Positions 17,560 through 27,282 of a stretch of 64,000 nucleotides of DNA are shown here, one piece after another. The stretch is from NCBI RefSeq assembly GCF_014284335.1, contig NZ_JACOGF010000009.1, forward strand, positions 221,312-285,311. Direction: 5' to 3'. The notes under the pieces were generated by a model. That model saw nothing but the letters and a program-made list of their open reading frames with translations. It did no database searches and was not told the origin of the DNA. Numbering within the stretch: the stretch's first letter is position 1; every line of letters starts with the position of its first letter. The translations under genes and the position numbers were made by a program. The DNA comes from Undibacterium hunanense. GTDB taxonomy: Bacteria; Pseudomonadota; Gammaproteobacteria; Burkholderiales; Burkholderiaceae_D.

Positions 17560-18564
17560 TTAACTGGCCACCTGGTTGCGCCCAGCCGCCTTGGCGCGGT
17601 AAAGTGCCGCATCGGCGGTGCTGATGAGGGCATTGCTGTCCTGACCGGGTGTCAGTGTCGCCACGCCAAATGAACCGGTGATATGCGGCAGGATTTTTTG
17701 CCGGTCGCTAAATATCTTTGTTTTACCCAGACGGTTACATAGCCGCTGGGCTACACCCATGGCTGATTTATGACTGGCACCAGGCAAGATCACCATCATT
17801 TCCTCGCCGCCATAGCGGGCAGCAAAGTCACTGGGGCGCAGGCCTGCATTCAAGACCTTGGCGGCGGTTTGCAAGGCGTCATCGCCCAGCAGGTGACCAT
17901 ATTCATCATTGAAGCGTTTGAAGTGATCCAGATCCACCATGATGATGCTGAGTGGTGCGCCGGCAGCATGGGCATATTCGATCATGCCCGGCAATTGTGC
18001 ATTGAGCCAGGCGCGATTGTGCAGGCCTGTCAGGCCATCCACCATGGAAAGCTGGCGATAAAATTCACCGACTTTCTGGCGGTTGCGTATCTGTGCATTC
18101 GCCGCCCGGATACGGAAGGACAATAACTGCAGCAGATTGCGGGCAACGCCGTTGGATTCATCGATGAGCTTCCACAGGGTTTCAGCTTCAATCAGCAATA
18201 ACTCGCTGTCGCTGATGGCAGAGATGGTGGCCGAATGGATTTCTTCATCCAGCACCGATATCTCACCCACGCATTCACCAGGCAGGTATTGGGTAATGGT
18301 GTTTTCCAGATGATTGCTTTTTTCGGTCAGGCGGCTGACACCCAGCGCGCCTTTCAGGACGATGAATAATCTGGCGCCGGAGCTATTGGCATCCAGCACG
18401 ATCTGGCCGGTACGGGCCTTGACGACCTGACAGTCCTTGATGATGTCGGCGATCAGTTTTCGGTTTTCTTCGTTGATGTCACGAAACAGGTGGATATCTT
18501 CTATGCGATAGTCCGTTGATCTGAAAAGCATCAGGTGTTCCAAAATTGTTTTATCCAGATACAT
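17560..18564 (-). CDS. Diguanylate cyclase with N-terminal cyclic-nucleotide-binding domain
   Basis: A 334-residue fusion. Residues about 20-150 form a Crp-like cNMP-binding fold (RLFIVLKGALGVSR, YLPGECVGEISVLDEE); residues about 170-334 form a GGDEF domain with DGLTGLHNRAWLN, MVDLDHFKRFND and the active site YGGEEMM (about 250). The last active-site residue is Met instead of Phe. An allosteric inhibition site RPSD lies exactly five residues before GGEEM, so feedback control is expected. It makes c-di-GMP, possibly tuned by a bound nucleotide. It is the third gene of a same-strand group with an HDOD protein (18 bases away) and a small protein. Confidence 0.92.
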   Translation of the reverse strand: MYLDKTILEHLMLFRSTDYRIEDIHLFRDINEENRKLIADIIKDCQVVKARTGQIVLDANSSGARLFIVLKGALGVSRLTEKSNHLENTITQYLPGECVGEISVLDEEIHSATISAISDSELLLIEAETLWKLIDESNGVARNLLQLLSFRIRAANAQIRNRQKVGEFYRQLSMVDGLTGLHNRAWLNAQLPGMIEYAHAAGAPLSIIMVDLDHFKRFNDEYGHLLGDDALQTAAKVLNAGLRPSDFAARYGGEEMMVILPGASHKSAMGVAQRLCNRLGKTKIFSDRQKILPHITGSFGVATLTPGQDSNALISTADAALYRAKAAGRNQVAS

Positions 18565-18581
18565 GGGCCAAAAAGAAAAAG

Positions 18582-19436
18582 TCAGAGTACGATCTGATCC
18601 AAAGCATCGAAACGCATTTCAGTTTCACGAAATATGCTTATATAGTCAGTTTCACTAAGCCCTAGCGTATCCCAAGCAGCCTGTGACAGCAAGGGGAGCA
18701 TGTCGTTTTCTTCCGCAGACAGGTCCAGGGCATGCACGATGGCATTGGCCACATGCACGACCGAAGCCAGCGCATGCAGGTTTTCCTGCTCGGGATCATG
18801 GTGACCACGTATGGCATCGCACACTGCTTCTGAAAAACGCCATTGATGCGCCAATGCCAGGCCGGCAACGACATGGTCAATATGCATGATGCGTCGTTCT
18901 GCTTCCAGCAGGTGACAATCATTTGCTGCTTTATAGTCAAGTACCTGATTGTAGTTGTCAGGATAGCCAGTCACCAGCACCAGCTTGCCTATATCGTGCA
19001 GCAAGCCTGCAGTAAACGCAAAATCATGCTTCATGTGCAAGGCCCGCGAGATCAGTTCGGCACAGATGGCCGTTCCTATACTGTGACGCCAGAAGGCCCG
19101 AAAATCAAAGGCAGGGCATTTGGAAGTTGGAAACTTGTCGCTTAAGATGGTGGTCCGTATTAAATTTTTTACATTTTTCACCCCCAGCATGGCCGTTGCC
19201 TGCTGCAAGGTCACCACTTTGGAATTATTCCCGTAGTAGGATGAATTGGCCAGACGCAATAGTTTGGCCGAGACAGAATGGTCCATGGCCACTTTTTCAG
19301 TGATCATATCCAGGCTGCTGTCTTCATCTTCCAGGTCTTGCAGCATTTCCATGGCCACTGCTGGCAGGGTAGGCAAGTCCTTGATATGCTTGACCACATC
19401 TTCCAGATGTACCTGATACTCGCTCGTGTCATTCAT
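18582..19436 (-). CDS. HDOD-domain signalling protein
   Basis: A 284-residue protein made of one HDOD domain (HD-related output domain). It begins with VVKHIKDLPTLPAVAMEML, then VSAKLLRLANSSYYG (about 58), LGVKNVKNLIRTTIL and AGLLHDIGKLVLV (about 145). The HD pair is present here, yet most HDOD proteins lack full phosphodiesterase activity and act as scaffolds in signalling. Its ATG overlaps the TGA of the preceding small gene by four bases (ATGA), and the GGDEF gene follows after 17 bases, so it works with c-di-GMP signalling. Confidence 0.92.
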   Translation of the reverse strand: MNDTSEYQVHLEDVVKHIKDLPTLPAVAMEMLQDLEDEDSSLDMITEKVAMDHSVSAKLLRLANSSYYGNNSKVVTLQQATAMLGVKNVKNLIRTTILSDKFPTSKCPAFDFRAFWRHSIGTAICAELISRALHMKHDFAFTAGLLHDIGKLVLVTGYPDNYNQVLDYKAANDCHLLEAERRIMHIDHVVAGLALAHQWRFSEAVCDAIRGHHDPEQENLHALASVVHVANAIVHALDLSAEENDMLPLLSQAAWDTLGLSETDYISIFRETEMRFDALDQIVL

Positions 19437-19753
19437 TGATAGTCACCATGGCGGTAATGGAAGACATATGCTTTCAACAGGCTGGCGGGTGCACTGTCGG
19501 GAGCGTGGCGGAATAGTCGTTCCAGGCGTGCCAGCCTGATTTCGCGTTCTTCGGTTTCTTGCTGTTCTGAGACTGGAGCAGCAACGATGGATAGCTGGTG
19601 TATTTCGTGGTGAGCGATGGAATGCAGCATGTTCTCCGTCAGCGTTACGCCAGCTGGCAACAACACATGCCCCACCTTATCAAGCAGATCATCTGCCAGC
19701 ACAGCACCTGCGGTGACTTTGGAAAGCGCTACATAATGGGTACGTTTATTCAT
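19433..19753 (-). CDS. Hypothetical protein, first gene of the HDOD-GGDEF operon
   Basis: A 106-residue soluble protein: MNKRTHYVALSKVTAGAVLA, LLPAGVTLTENMLHSIAHHE, then a charged C-terminus. The first 60 residues look like the beta-rich cap found at the N-terminus of some HD-GYP proteins (VLADDLLDKVGHVLLPAGV); this is inference. GAGG precedes the ATG. It overlaps the HDOD gene by four bases, so translation is coupled. Perhaps a separated sensor or adaptor for the HDOD protein. Confidence 0.75.
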   Translation of the reverse strand: MNKRTHYVALSKVTAGAVLADDLLDKVGHVLLPAGVTLTENMLHSIAHHEIHQLSIVAAPVSEQQETEEREIRLARLERLFRHAPDSAPASLLKAYVFHYRHGDYQ

Positions 19754-20021
19754 ATCCGCTGCCTCTGTTCGTAAGATTCCAGCCAGGCTTACAGCCTGAG
19801 TATGTATTTGCAGTGTAATAAAAAATTGCGTATTTGAAAGTTTCTTTTGAATAAAAATGTCCTGCTGTCATTTCAGAGTTCAGAGTACTCGCTGCTCACT
19901 GCTCATTGACTTTGTATATACTACACCCGGGATTGATACCGTGTCAGGCAAGCTACAGGCACTGCAATCAGTGCGCTGATTGATTCGTTGTGGTTTGTCC
20001 TGAGCACATTCTTTTGAGTGC

Positions 20022-20732
20022 ATGGCGGCCCAGGTTTTAGTAATAGCAAAAAAACTGCAAAAACAGCAAAAAACAGGAAAAATCATCAGAAACTTTATTA
20101 AAAGACGCCCCAGGCTGTTGATCACCCTTGGTTTGGGCACCGTGGCAGCGCTGGCCCTGCCGGGGACGACACCTTTGGTGACGCGGGCACTATGCGGCTG
20201 GAACGTGGGGGTCTGGCTCTATCTGATCTCGATGGGATGGCTGATGATGCGCGCTGACAAACAGGCTGTGCGCAGGATGGCGCAGCAGGAAGATGAAAGT
20301 GCCGTTGCAGTGCTGGTGATTCTGTCGCTGTCGGCGACCATCAGCCTGCTGGCCATTATTCATGAACTGTCAGGCATGGCCGGGCTCAGTAGTGAAGTCC
20401 GGATAATGAAATACCTGTTTGCCGCTTCAACTGTGCTTGGTTCCTGGGCCTTGCTGGGAATTGTCTTCTGTTTTCACTATGCGCTGCTGTTTTACAATTC
20501 ACCAGAGAAAAAACGCGCCTTGCACTTCCCGGATGACGAGGAAATGCCGGATTTCTGGGATTTCCTGTATTTCTCTTTCACCATTGCGGTCGCTGCACAA
20601 ACTTCGGACGTGTGTGTCATGAACCGCCAGGTGCGCAAGACGGTGCTTGCTCAATCTGTGTTGAGCTTTTTCTTCAATGTGGCCGTCGTGGGCTTTTCCA
20701 TCAATATTGCGGCTGCCCTGGTTGGTAACTAA
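20022..20732 (+). CDS. DUF1345 membrane protein
   Basis: A 236-residue inner-membrane protein with five or six membrane segments. The conserved DUF1345 C-terminal part is clear: DFLYFSFTIAVAAQTSDV (about 188-205), then VLAQSVLSFFFNVAVVGFSI. The family has no proven function; the conserved segment resembles a pore-loop helix. Start ATG at 20022 follows a weak ribosome site, and a start a little downstream is possible. Convergent with the His-rich secreted gene, with 11 bases between the stops. Confidence 0.85.
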   Translation: MAAQVLVIAKKLQKQQKTGKIIRNFIKRRPRLLITLGLGTVAALALPGTTPLVTRALCGWNVGVWLYLISMGWLMMRADKQAVRRMAQQEDESAVAVLVILSLSATISLLAIIHELSGMAGLSSEVRIMKYLFAASTVLGSWALLGIVFCFHYALLFYNSPEKKRALHFPDDEEMPDFWDFLYFSFTIAVAAQTSDVCVMNRQVRKTVLAQSVLSFFFNVAVVGFSINIAAALVGN

Positions 20733-20743
20733 GGTGGTATTTA

Positions 20744-21178
20744 CTACCGCCAGTGATGGTGGTGGTCGCGTCGTTCTTCGCGCCATTCACGTTCATAGCG
20801 TCTTTCCTGGTGCCAGCCATGCCTGTCGCGCCATGGGCGGCCATAGGTCTGTTCCACATATACATGCTCGACATACGGTGTGGCAGAACGCAATACGATA
20901 GGTACGCCACCGAATCGTGTATCCACATTCACAAAGTAAGGCAGGCGGCTACCGGTCTCCCAGCCACGGCCATTCGTCCAATACCAGGCGCGGTGATCGG
21001 GTGAGTAATACACCTGGTGCGAAGGGTAATACACATAGTTGTAATTGCGTACTACATGATGTGGTGGCGGATAATTGCGCCAGCCACGGTCAAAATCATG
21101 TGCAGCAGCTATTCCCGTGCCGGCAGCGTACAAAACTGCTGCAGACAACAGGCATTTCATCAGTAAGCTGGTTTTCAT
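20744..21178 (-). CDS. Secreted His/Arg/Tyr-rich protein, function unknown
   Basis: A 144-residue exported protein. Signal peptide LLMKCLLSAAVLYAAGTGIA-AA, then a mature chain rich in Tyr and His (PPPHHVVRNYNYVYYPSHQV), a middle RAWYWTNGRGWETGSRLP resembling small periplasmic proteins, and a very basic tail with many Arg, His and Glu ending HHHHWR. The tail could bind metals or polyanions. Family not recognised. AGGTGG precedes the ATG. The gene stands alone between two convergent or divergent neighbours. Confidence 0.75.
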   Translation of the reverse strand: MKTSLLMKCLLSAAVLYAAGTGIAAAHDFDRGWRNYPPPHHVVRNYNYVYYPSHQVYYSPDHRAWYWTNGRGWETGSRLPYFVNVDTRFGGVPIVLRSATPYVEHVYVEQTYGRPWRDRHGWHQERRYEREWREERRDHHHHWR

Positions 21179-21391
21179 GACACCACCTCTTATTTGTTGC
21201 GATGTTCATATAACGCAGGCCCGCGCAGTTACGGCTACATGAATTTGTATATGAGGTGGAAAAACTGCAACAGGATGTTTCAGGTATGTCTGCCGTCTAT
21301 GACAGGGAATGAAATTTTCATACTACGGTAAAGGCTTTTCATGATAAAAAGCTTGCACTCCTACATCAAACTCAGGTCAAACTGACAAGTC

Positions 21392-22630
21392 ATGCTACTT
21401 AACTATATCTGGACCGGCTTTTTTCTGATTGGCTTCATTGCCGCCCTGGTGCAGTGGCTGGTGTTTGGGGATGTGGAAGTGTTCAAGCGCATCATGGATG
21501 GAACTTTTGATTCTGCGCGCATCGGCGTTATGGACATTGCCTTGCCGCTGGCTGGTGTCATGACCCTGTGGCTGGGCATCATGAATATTGGAGAAAAAGC
21601 CGGGGCCATCGATTTTATTGCGAAACTGATCGCGCCGTTTTTTGCACGTATTTTCCCTGGAGTACCAAAAAACCATCCGGCCAATGGTCACATGGTGATG
21701 AATTTCTCCGCCAATCTGCTGGGACTGGACAATGCCGCTACACCATTCGGCCTAAAGGCAATGGAAAGCCTGCAAAGCCTGAACCCCAGCAAGGAAGAAG
21801 CCACCGATGCGCAGATCATGTTCCTGGTCTTGCATACATCCGGGCTGACACTGATACCGCTGGCCATCATGGCGCAACGTGCGGTGCTGGGGGCAAAAGA
21901 CCCATCAGATATTTTTATCCCTTGCATGATCGCCACCTATGTCGCCACGGTGGTTGGTCTGGTGGCTGTGGCCATCAGGCAGAGTATCAACCTGTTCGAT
22001 AAAGTGATACTCGCCTGGCTCGGTGGTCTGAGCAGTTTTATCGTTGCCATGGTCTGGTATTTAAGCCAGCATATGACGCGGCCAGAGATTGAAGTGTTTT
22101 CCAAGGTCAGCAGCAATCTTTTGCTGTTCACCATCATCGTCAGCTTTATAGTGGGGGCGATGCGCAAAAAGGTGAACGTATATGAAGCCTTTATCGAAGG
22201 GGCCAAGGGCGGCATACAGACATCGCTGACGATTATCCCGTATCTGGTGGGTATGCTGGTGGCAATTGGTGTCTTGCGCAATTCCGGGATACTGGGTTTT
22301 GTCGTGTCCGGCTTTAACTGGCTATTTACGCAGATGGGAGTGAACACGGATTTCACCGCTGCCCTGCCGACAGCATTAATGAAACCGCTGAGCGGTAGTG
22401 GCTCACGTGCGATGATGGTGGATGCCATGAAGACGTATGGCGTGGATTCATTCGTTGGCCGTCTTGCCTGTATCTTCCAGGGTTCTGCCGATACCACGTT
22501 TTATATCGTTGCCCTGTATTTTGGTTCAGTCGGCATACGTAAGACCCGGTATGCCATTTCCATGGGCTTGCTGGCCGATTTTGCAGGTGTCGTGGCGGCC
22601 ATATTTGTGGCCTACCTGTTCTTTCATTAA
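21392..22630 (+). CDS. Nucleoside-recognition (Gate) domain protein, SpmA-SpmB fusion type
   Basis: A 412-residue, multi-pass membrane protein. The N-terminal half is SpmA-like (DIALPLAGVMTLWLGIMNIG, NFSANLLGLDNAATPFGLKA); the C-terminal half is SpmB-like (EGAKGGIQTSLTIIPYLVGM and PLSGSGSRAMMVDAMKTYG). Both carry the nucleoside-recognition/Gate fold found in transporters. The spore-maturation name is historical; this organism does not sporulate. Role in Gram-negatives unknown, likely transport. Single gene, weak ribosome site. Confidence 0.9.
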   Translation: MLLNYIWTGFFLIGFIAALVQWLVFGDVEVFKRIMDGTFDSARIGVMDIALPLAGVMTLWLGIMNIGEKAGAIDFIAKLIAPFFARIFPGVPKNHPANGHMVMNFSANLLGLDNAATPFGLKAMESLQSLNPSKEEATDAQIMFLVLHTSGLTLIPLAIMAQRAVLGAKDPSDIFIPCMIATYVATVVGLVAVAIRQSINLFDKVILAWLGGLSSFIVAMVWYLSQHMTRPEIEVFSKVSSNLLLFTIIVSFIVGAMRKKVNVYEAFIEGAKGGIQTSLTIIPYLVGMLVAIGVLRNSGILGFVVSGFNWLFTQMGVNTDFTAALPTALMKPLSGSGSRAMMVDAMKTYGVDSFVGRLACIFQGSADTTFYIVALYFGSVGIRKTRYAISMGLLADFAGVVAAIFVAYLFFH

Positions 22631-22650
22631 TACCGCAACCCATCTGAAAT

Positions 22651-22671
22651 GGCATGCATTTGCTGCATGCC
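22651..22671. terminator. Hairpin between convergent genes
   Basis: GGCATGCA (22651-22658), loop TTTGC, TGCATGCC (22664-22671). Lies between the convergent Gate-domain and M14 genes and probably ends one or both transcripts, although the T-run is poor. Confidence 0.5.
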
Positions 22672-22680
22672 GTTTCTGCT

Positions 22681-24480
22681 TCAGGGTTTGGTATTCAGGC
22701 GCAGTACGGGATATACCTGATAACGTTGGTCCCATGATGAATGGCGCTGGGCAAAAAATTCCAGGCGGGCAGCAGGGCTTTTGGCAAATTCTGGCTCGTC
22801 GGCAATTTTCTTTTCAAATGCAGCTTTCAGTTGGGTATCTGCGGCAAGTTGCTGGCGCGCGACATCTTCTGCCACATAGGCTTCCATATACTCTTTTCTT
22901 TCAAATACACCGTTAAACCAGCCCCAGTTGACCAGGGCATCTGGTGCAGATGGCTCAAACAGGGCTGCCACCAGGCGCGCTTTTGCCTGGGCAATTGGAA
23001 TAAACAGCGCTCCCTTGCGCAGGGTTTGCGTTTTACTTTCCCACTGGCCCTGCAATTTCAGGGTCTGGCGTCCTTCAAATGATTGCGGCTGCAAATTCAC
23101 TTTGCTTGCCTTGAACTGTTCAGTGTCGACATTGCCCAGTTCTTTCTGAATGATGCTGTACTGTATGCCATGCTGCTGCAGTTTTTCTTTGACCGCTTTG
23201 CTGTAGGCGACGGGTACCAGGTAGCCAGCCTTGGGCAGGGTGACCGTGGTATCAGGCAGAATTTCATCACGTAATTTGACGTTCCATACCTGAGGCGTGC
23301 TTTCATCGTAACGTGTCATCAAGGCACCTGACACATCCGACATGTTGCGAGTATAGGCATAGCCACGGAAGGCAATATCCTTGCTCTTGTCGCTGGTTTT
23401 ATAAGTTACAGCCAAAGTCTGCCCTGCCATTTGCGCAGCACGCTGATCTGCCGCCTGCGCAGTCTTCAGCCATGCTTCACCATGTTGTGCAACTTGCTCC
23501 AGCACTGAAATAATGGTGTTATGGGTGATGCGTACGCGGGTAGGGTAATCTTTCCATGAATGTGTTTCCACCAGCATGCCAAAGCGATTGCGCAAGGGCA
23601 GGTAGCCATTCGAAAAACGTGGTGGCGCCACATTGTCGACAAAGCCAGACATGGGATCGTCTTCGCGTGTAAATGTCATGTAGAAAGACAATGGCAATGA
23701 GCCCTGTTTTGCCAGGTCAGCGATGACATTGTCACGCAAGACTTTGCCTGCCTTGCGCAGGTCTTCATCGCCAGAATTGACAGGTTCGACCTGGATGGAA
23801 ATATCATGTTCAAACTTGGCACCATCGGTCACATGCAAATCGATGACAGCCAGCGGATTCCAGGTATTGAAAAGTGCCAGCATGGCTTGCATTTCAGCAG
23901 AATCGGCTTTCACGTAATCGCGATTCAGATTGAAGTTTTGTGCTGTCGTGCGCCAGCCCATTTCTTCCGGCCCACGCTGATTGGGGCGATTCCATGCGCC
24001 GAAACGTTCATGTCCATCAATATTGAATACCGGCACAAACAACAGTATCTGGTGATCCAGCGCATGTGCTGCAGTCTTGTTGTCCAGCACTTCACGCAAG
24101 GCCAGGAAACCGGCGTCCTTGCCATCAATTTCACCGGCATGAATGCCGCCCTGTATCAGGGTGACAGGCAGGTTTTTCTTTGCTGCTTCGGCAGGCTGGA
24201 AGACACCTGTACGTGTCGCCAGTAAGGCCAGCATGGGGCGGCCTTCTGGTGTGCGTCCAAATTCCAGGCAGCGCACTTCTTTGGGATAATTTTTCTGAAA
24301 CGCCACACACAGCTTTTCCACTTCTTCATAGCGGCCGGTTTTCAGAAAACCGGATTGCTCTGCCACTGTGGTGAGCAGATTATTACCTGCAAGGGCAGGT
24401 GACAGCGGCAGGGTGCTGACCAGCAGCCCGGCCAATCCTGAATAAAGAGGGGTTTTGATGAAAGCAGCTAATGATTTCAT
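22681..24480 (-). CDS. M14-family zinc metallocarboxypeptidase, exported
   Basis: A 599-residue periplasmic peptidase. Signal peptide ending near PALAG (about 32). Zinc site HxxE in IQGGIHAGEIDGKDAG (about 110-125) and the third ligand His in AVIDLHVTDGAKF (about 213). The substrate-binding Arg/Asn region is NFNLNRDYVK, and the catalytic Glu is probably in GMLVETHSWKDYP (about 300). The last 250 residues form an extra beta-rich domain, making it longer than simple carboxypeptidases. It probably trims peptides or peptidoglycan stems. It lies 22 bases downstream of mtaD on the same strand. Confidence 0.9.
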   Translation of the reverse strand: MKSLAAFIKTPLYSGLAGLLVSTLPLSPALAGNNLLTTVAEQSGFLKTGRYEEVEKLCVAFQKNYPKEVRCLEFGRTPEGRPMLALLATRTGVFQPAEAAKKNLPVTLIQGGIHAGEIDGKDAGFLALREVLDNKTAAHALDHQILLFVPVFNIDGHERFGAWNRPNQRGPEEMGWRTTAQNFNLNRDYVKADSAEMQAMLALFNTWNPLAVIDLHVTDGAKFEHDISIQVEPVNSGDEDLRKAGKVLRDNVIADLAKQGSLPLSFYMTFTREDDPMSGFVDNVAPPRFSNGYLPLRNRFGMLVETHSWKDYPTRVRITHNTIISVLEQVAQHGEAWLKTAQAADQRAAQMAGQTLAVTYKTSDKSKDIAFRGYAYTRNMSDVSGALMTRYDESTPQVWNVKLRDEILPDTTVTLPKAGYLVPVAYSKAVKEKLQQHGIQYSIIQKELGNVDTEQFKASKVNLQPQSFEGRQTLKLQGQWESKTQTLRKGALFIPIAQAKARLVAALFEPSAPDALVNWGWFNGVFERKEYMEAYVAEDVARQQLAADTQLKAAFEKKIADEPEFAKSPAARLEFFAQRHSSWDQRYQVYPVLRLNTKP

Positions 24481-24502
24481 GATGAAGTTAACGGTAAATT
24501 GT

Positions 24503-25810
24503 TCAGGCAGCCGTAATGCGCTGTTGCCACCAGATGGCTTTGTCTTTCAATTGTGCTGCGTCCTGGTTCAGTAACTGGCGTTCTGCCATCAGGCAACGGC
24601 CATTGACCCAGACGTGGCTTATTTGCTCGCGGCCAGCCGCATAGACGATTTGTGATACAGGATCAAACAGGGGCAGGGTTTCAAGTGCCGACAGGTCAAT
24701 CGCGATGATATCGGCCAGCTTGCCGGCAACCAGGCTACCTATCTGCTTATCCATACCTAAAGCACGGGCACCAGCCAGGGTCGCCATTTCCAGCGCCTTG
24801 CCTGCATTCAGGGCGGTCGGGTTGTTTGATACGGCTTTTGCCAGCAGGGCCGCCATACGCAAGTCACCCAGCAGATCGAGTTTATTATTGCTGGCTGCGC
24901 CATCTGTACCTATGCCTACATTCACGCCTGCACTTTGCATGGCGTGGATGGGAGCAAAACCGGAAGCCAGTTTCAGGTTGCTGGCAGGGTTATGCGCAAT
25001 GTGCACCCCCTGTTGTGCCAGCAATTGAATTTCATCTTCATTTGCATGCACCATGTGGGCAGCTATCAGGCGTGTCGACAGCAAGCCCAGTTGATGCAGG
25101 CGTTGCAGGGGGCGCATGCCGTGATCACGCAGGCTGTCATTGACTTCATCCATGCTTTCATGAATATGGCAATGTATGCCCATGTCATGCTTGTCAGCCA
25201 GGGCGACAATTTTCTTGAAGGTGATATCTGACACCGTATAGGGGGCATGTGGTGCCAGCCGGAACGCTACGCCACTCTGGCCCTGGAACGCCTGCTGTGC
25301 TGCCATGGCCTTGTCAAGGTAGGCATCGGCATCAGCCGCATAGCCGGTAGGAAATTCGAGTACGCTGCAACCCACCACGGTACGCATACCGGTATGCAGG
25401 CCCGCACGTGCTACGGCTTCATGGTGGAAATACATGTCGTTGATAGTGGTGGTACCGCCGCGCAACATCTCTGCCATGGCATAGACGCTGCCATCAAACA
25501 CAAATTCTTCCGATACGTGTTTCTTTTCTGCTGGCCAGATATGGTTGTTCAGCCAGTCCATCAGGCTCAGATCATCCGCCAGGCCACGCAACAGGCTCAT
25601 GGCGGAATGGCCATGCAGATTGACCATGCCGGGCATGAGCGCATGTTCCGCCAATTCTACATGCTGGGCATCAGGATATTGTTGCCGTGCGTCTGCACTG
25701 CTGAGTACAGCCAGAATTTTTTCATCCTGCATGACCAGCGCATGATTTTGCAGGACAGTGGCGGCCGGTTCTATGGGGATCAGGTATTTGGGATGTAGGC
25801 AAGTCTTCAT
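24503..25810 (-). CDS. mtaD: TRZ/ATZ family amidohydrolase (MTA/SAH deaminase)
   Basis: A 435-residue amidohydrolase. Metal-binding HxH in MVNLHGHSAMSLLRGLADD (about 63-82), then IHCHIHES (about 212), AAHMVHAN (about 248) and the metal Asp in NVGIGTDGAASNNKLDLL (about 306). The spacing and the SNNKLD motif fit 5-methylthioadenosine / S-adenosylhomocysteine deaminases, which convert these to inosine forms in methyl-cycle salvage. In betaproteobacteria this gene usually sits by ubiG and gyrA; that is not so here. Followed by the M14 peptidase gene. Confidence 0.88.
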   Translation of the reverse strand: MKTCLHPKYLIPIEPAATVLQNHALVMQDEKILAVLSSADARQQYPDAQHVELAEHALMPGMVNLHGHSAMSLLRGLADDLSLMDWLNNHIWPAEKKHVSEEFVFDGSVYAMAEMLRGGTTTINDMYFHHEAVARAGLHTGMRTVVGCSVLEFPTGYAADADAYLDKAMAAQQAFQGQSGVAFRLAPHAPYTVSDITFKKIVALADKHDMGIHCHIHESMDEVNDSLRDHGMRPLQRLHQLGLLSTRLIAAHMVHANEDEIQLLAQQGVHIAHNPASNLKLASGFAPIHAMQSAGVNVGIGTDGAASNNKLDLLGDLRMAALLAKAVSNNPTALNAGKALEMATLAGARALGMDKQIGSLVAGKLADIIAIDLSALETLPLFDPVSQIVYAAGREQISHVWVNGRCLMAERQLLNQDAAQLKDKAIWWQQRITAA

Positions 25811-26054
25811 TTTTTACTCCACGATTGATCATGCATTATAACTAGAACTCATTTCATCAATAGGGTGAGATGCGTTTGCACGATAAGCATGGATGGCAAG
25901 GGGTAGCAGGAAGTGTATTTTATGCCGCCCAGAGGAGTGTCGTGCAGTGTACACAGCGTGACACAGTGGACCGCGATGGGCGCAATGGTACACATGGCTG
26001 GCGTTTTAAAGAAAAAGGTGGAACAGGGCACGACCAAATCCACCTTGTTATGAG

Positions 26055-27239
26055 TTACAGGATGCCGTTTTCGCGATAAGCCTGGTTCTTTTCAACGCGT
26101 GCATAAGACAGGCGGGAAAGATCGATTGTTTCCTGATGGCCCTTGACTATCATCTCCGCAATTGCCCGGCCAGCGGCTGGTGCATGCATCATGCCGTGAC
26201 CTGAAAACCCGGCGGAAACGTAGAAATTATCGAAGTGGCCCTTCCAGTTACCAATGATAGGATTACCGTCCAGCTCGCACTGTTCATACAGGCCAGACCA
26301 GGTGCGATGGCATTTGCTGCCTTCAAATGCCGTTGGGAAGCGATGTGCCAAAGCCGGCCACACAACACGTTCAAAGTAATCATGGTCCACGTCGAAGTTG
26401 AAGCCACGTGCCTCGTCAGAGTTGACCAGCCCACCCGAATAACCCACACCTTCAGGACGGAATGCCAGCCGCGCAGTGTCTTTCACATACGGTAGTGGTT
26501 CAATCTTGTTTTGGCCGGTGAAGTAATGTTCAAAGCGGCGCAGTGGGCTGACAGGCAAATGCATGCCTATCATGTCGCAGATCTGGCTGGCCCACGGACC
26601 TGCGGTATTGACAAAGTAATCCGCAGTGACTTCCCGTTGGCTGGCCAGGGTGGCGCTGGTGACGGCATGCCTGCTCGAACCCAGACCGACGACCTTGTCC
26701 TGGATGTAGTCTACACCCAGGGAACGCGCCTTCTTGCGTACGCCTTGCAGGAAGCTGGATGGATCACACCAGCCATCTCGCGGTGAATAGGCGCCGCCAT
26801 CCAGATCTTCGACGTTCATGGATGGGAAATGCTTGAGCAATCCCTGGCGATCCAGGATGTGGATTTCAGCACCGAGTGCGGTTTGCGTTTTTTCGTTTTC
26901 TTCTATAACGCGCATATGTTCACCCTGGACGATGAACAGATAGCCTTGCTCCTTCCAGTCGATATGGGCAACGTCACCATTGACCGCCATTTTCACTGGA
27001 AACTGCTTGATAAAATCGATGCTGAAGTTCGACATCTGAATGTTTTCGGGACAGGAAAACAAGCGCCTGGCGCCACCAGATGCACGCAAGGTGGATGCAA
27101 ATTCATAGGTAGGGTCAGGCTCGATCACGGCGATTGTCATGCCAGGGCTGGCCTGTTTCAGGAAGTAAGCCGTACACGAACCGACGATGGCTCCACCAAT
27201 GATCACCACGTCATAGTGGCTGGTATTTAAAGCATCCAT
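26055..27239 (-). CDS. FAD-dependent amino-acid oxidase-like protein (DadA/GlpO superfamily)
   Basis: A 394-residue flavoprotein. The N-terminal dinucleotide fold is VVIIGGAIVGSCTAYFL (about 10-26); the FAD-binding end is YVSAGFSGHGMMHAPAAGRA (about 345-364). Middle parts (GWCDPSSFLQGVRKKARSLG, FVNTAGPWASQICDM) are typical of glycine/sarcosine/D-amino-acid oxidases. The substrate is unknown. It is divergent from a GntR/FCD regulator 263 bases away; the regulator's palindrome lies in the shared gap, so it is probably the regulated gene. A hairpin of 10 base pairs (27283-27311) lies in its leader. Confidence 0.87.
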   Translation of the reverse strand: MDALNTSHYDVVIIGGAIVGSCTAYFLKQASPGMTIAVIEPDPTYEFASTLRASGGARRLFSCPENIQMSNFSIDFIKQFPVKMAVNGDVAHIDWKEQGYLFIVQGEHMRVIEENEKTQTALGAEIHILDRQGLLKHFPSMNVEDLDGGAYSPRDGWCDPSSFLQGVRKKARSLGVDYIQDKVVGLGSSRHAVTSATLASQREVTADYFVNTAGPWASQICDMIGMHLPVSPLRRFEHYFTGQNKIEPLPYVKDTARLAFRPEGVGYSGGLVNSDEARGFNFDVDHDYFERVVWPALAHRFPTAFEGSKCHRTWSGLYEQCELDGNPIIGNWKGHFDNFYVSAGFSGHGMMHAPAAGRAIAEMIVKGHQETIDLSRLSYARVEKNQAYRENGIL

Positions 27240-27282
27240 GGTAAACCTTTGTTTAAAAAGAAGATTTCATAGGGTTTGCGCT

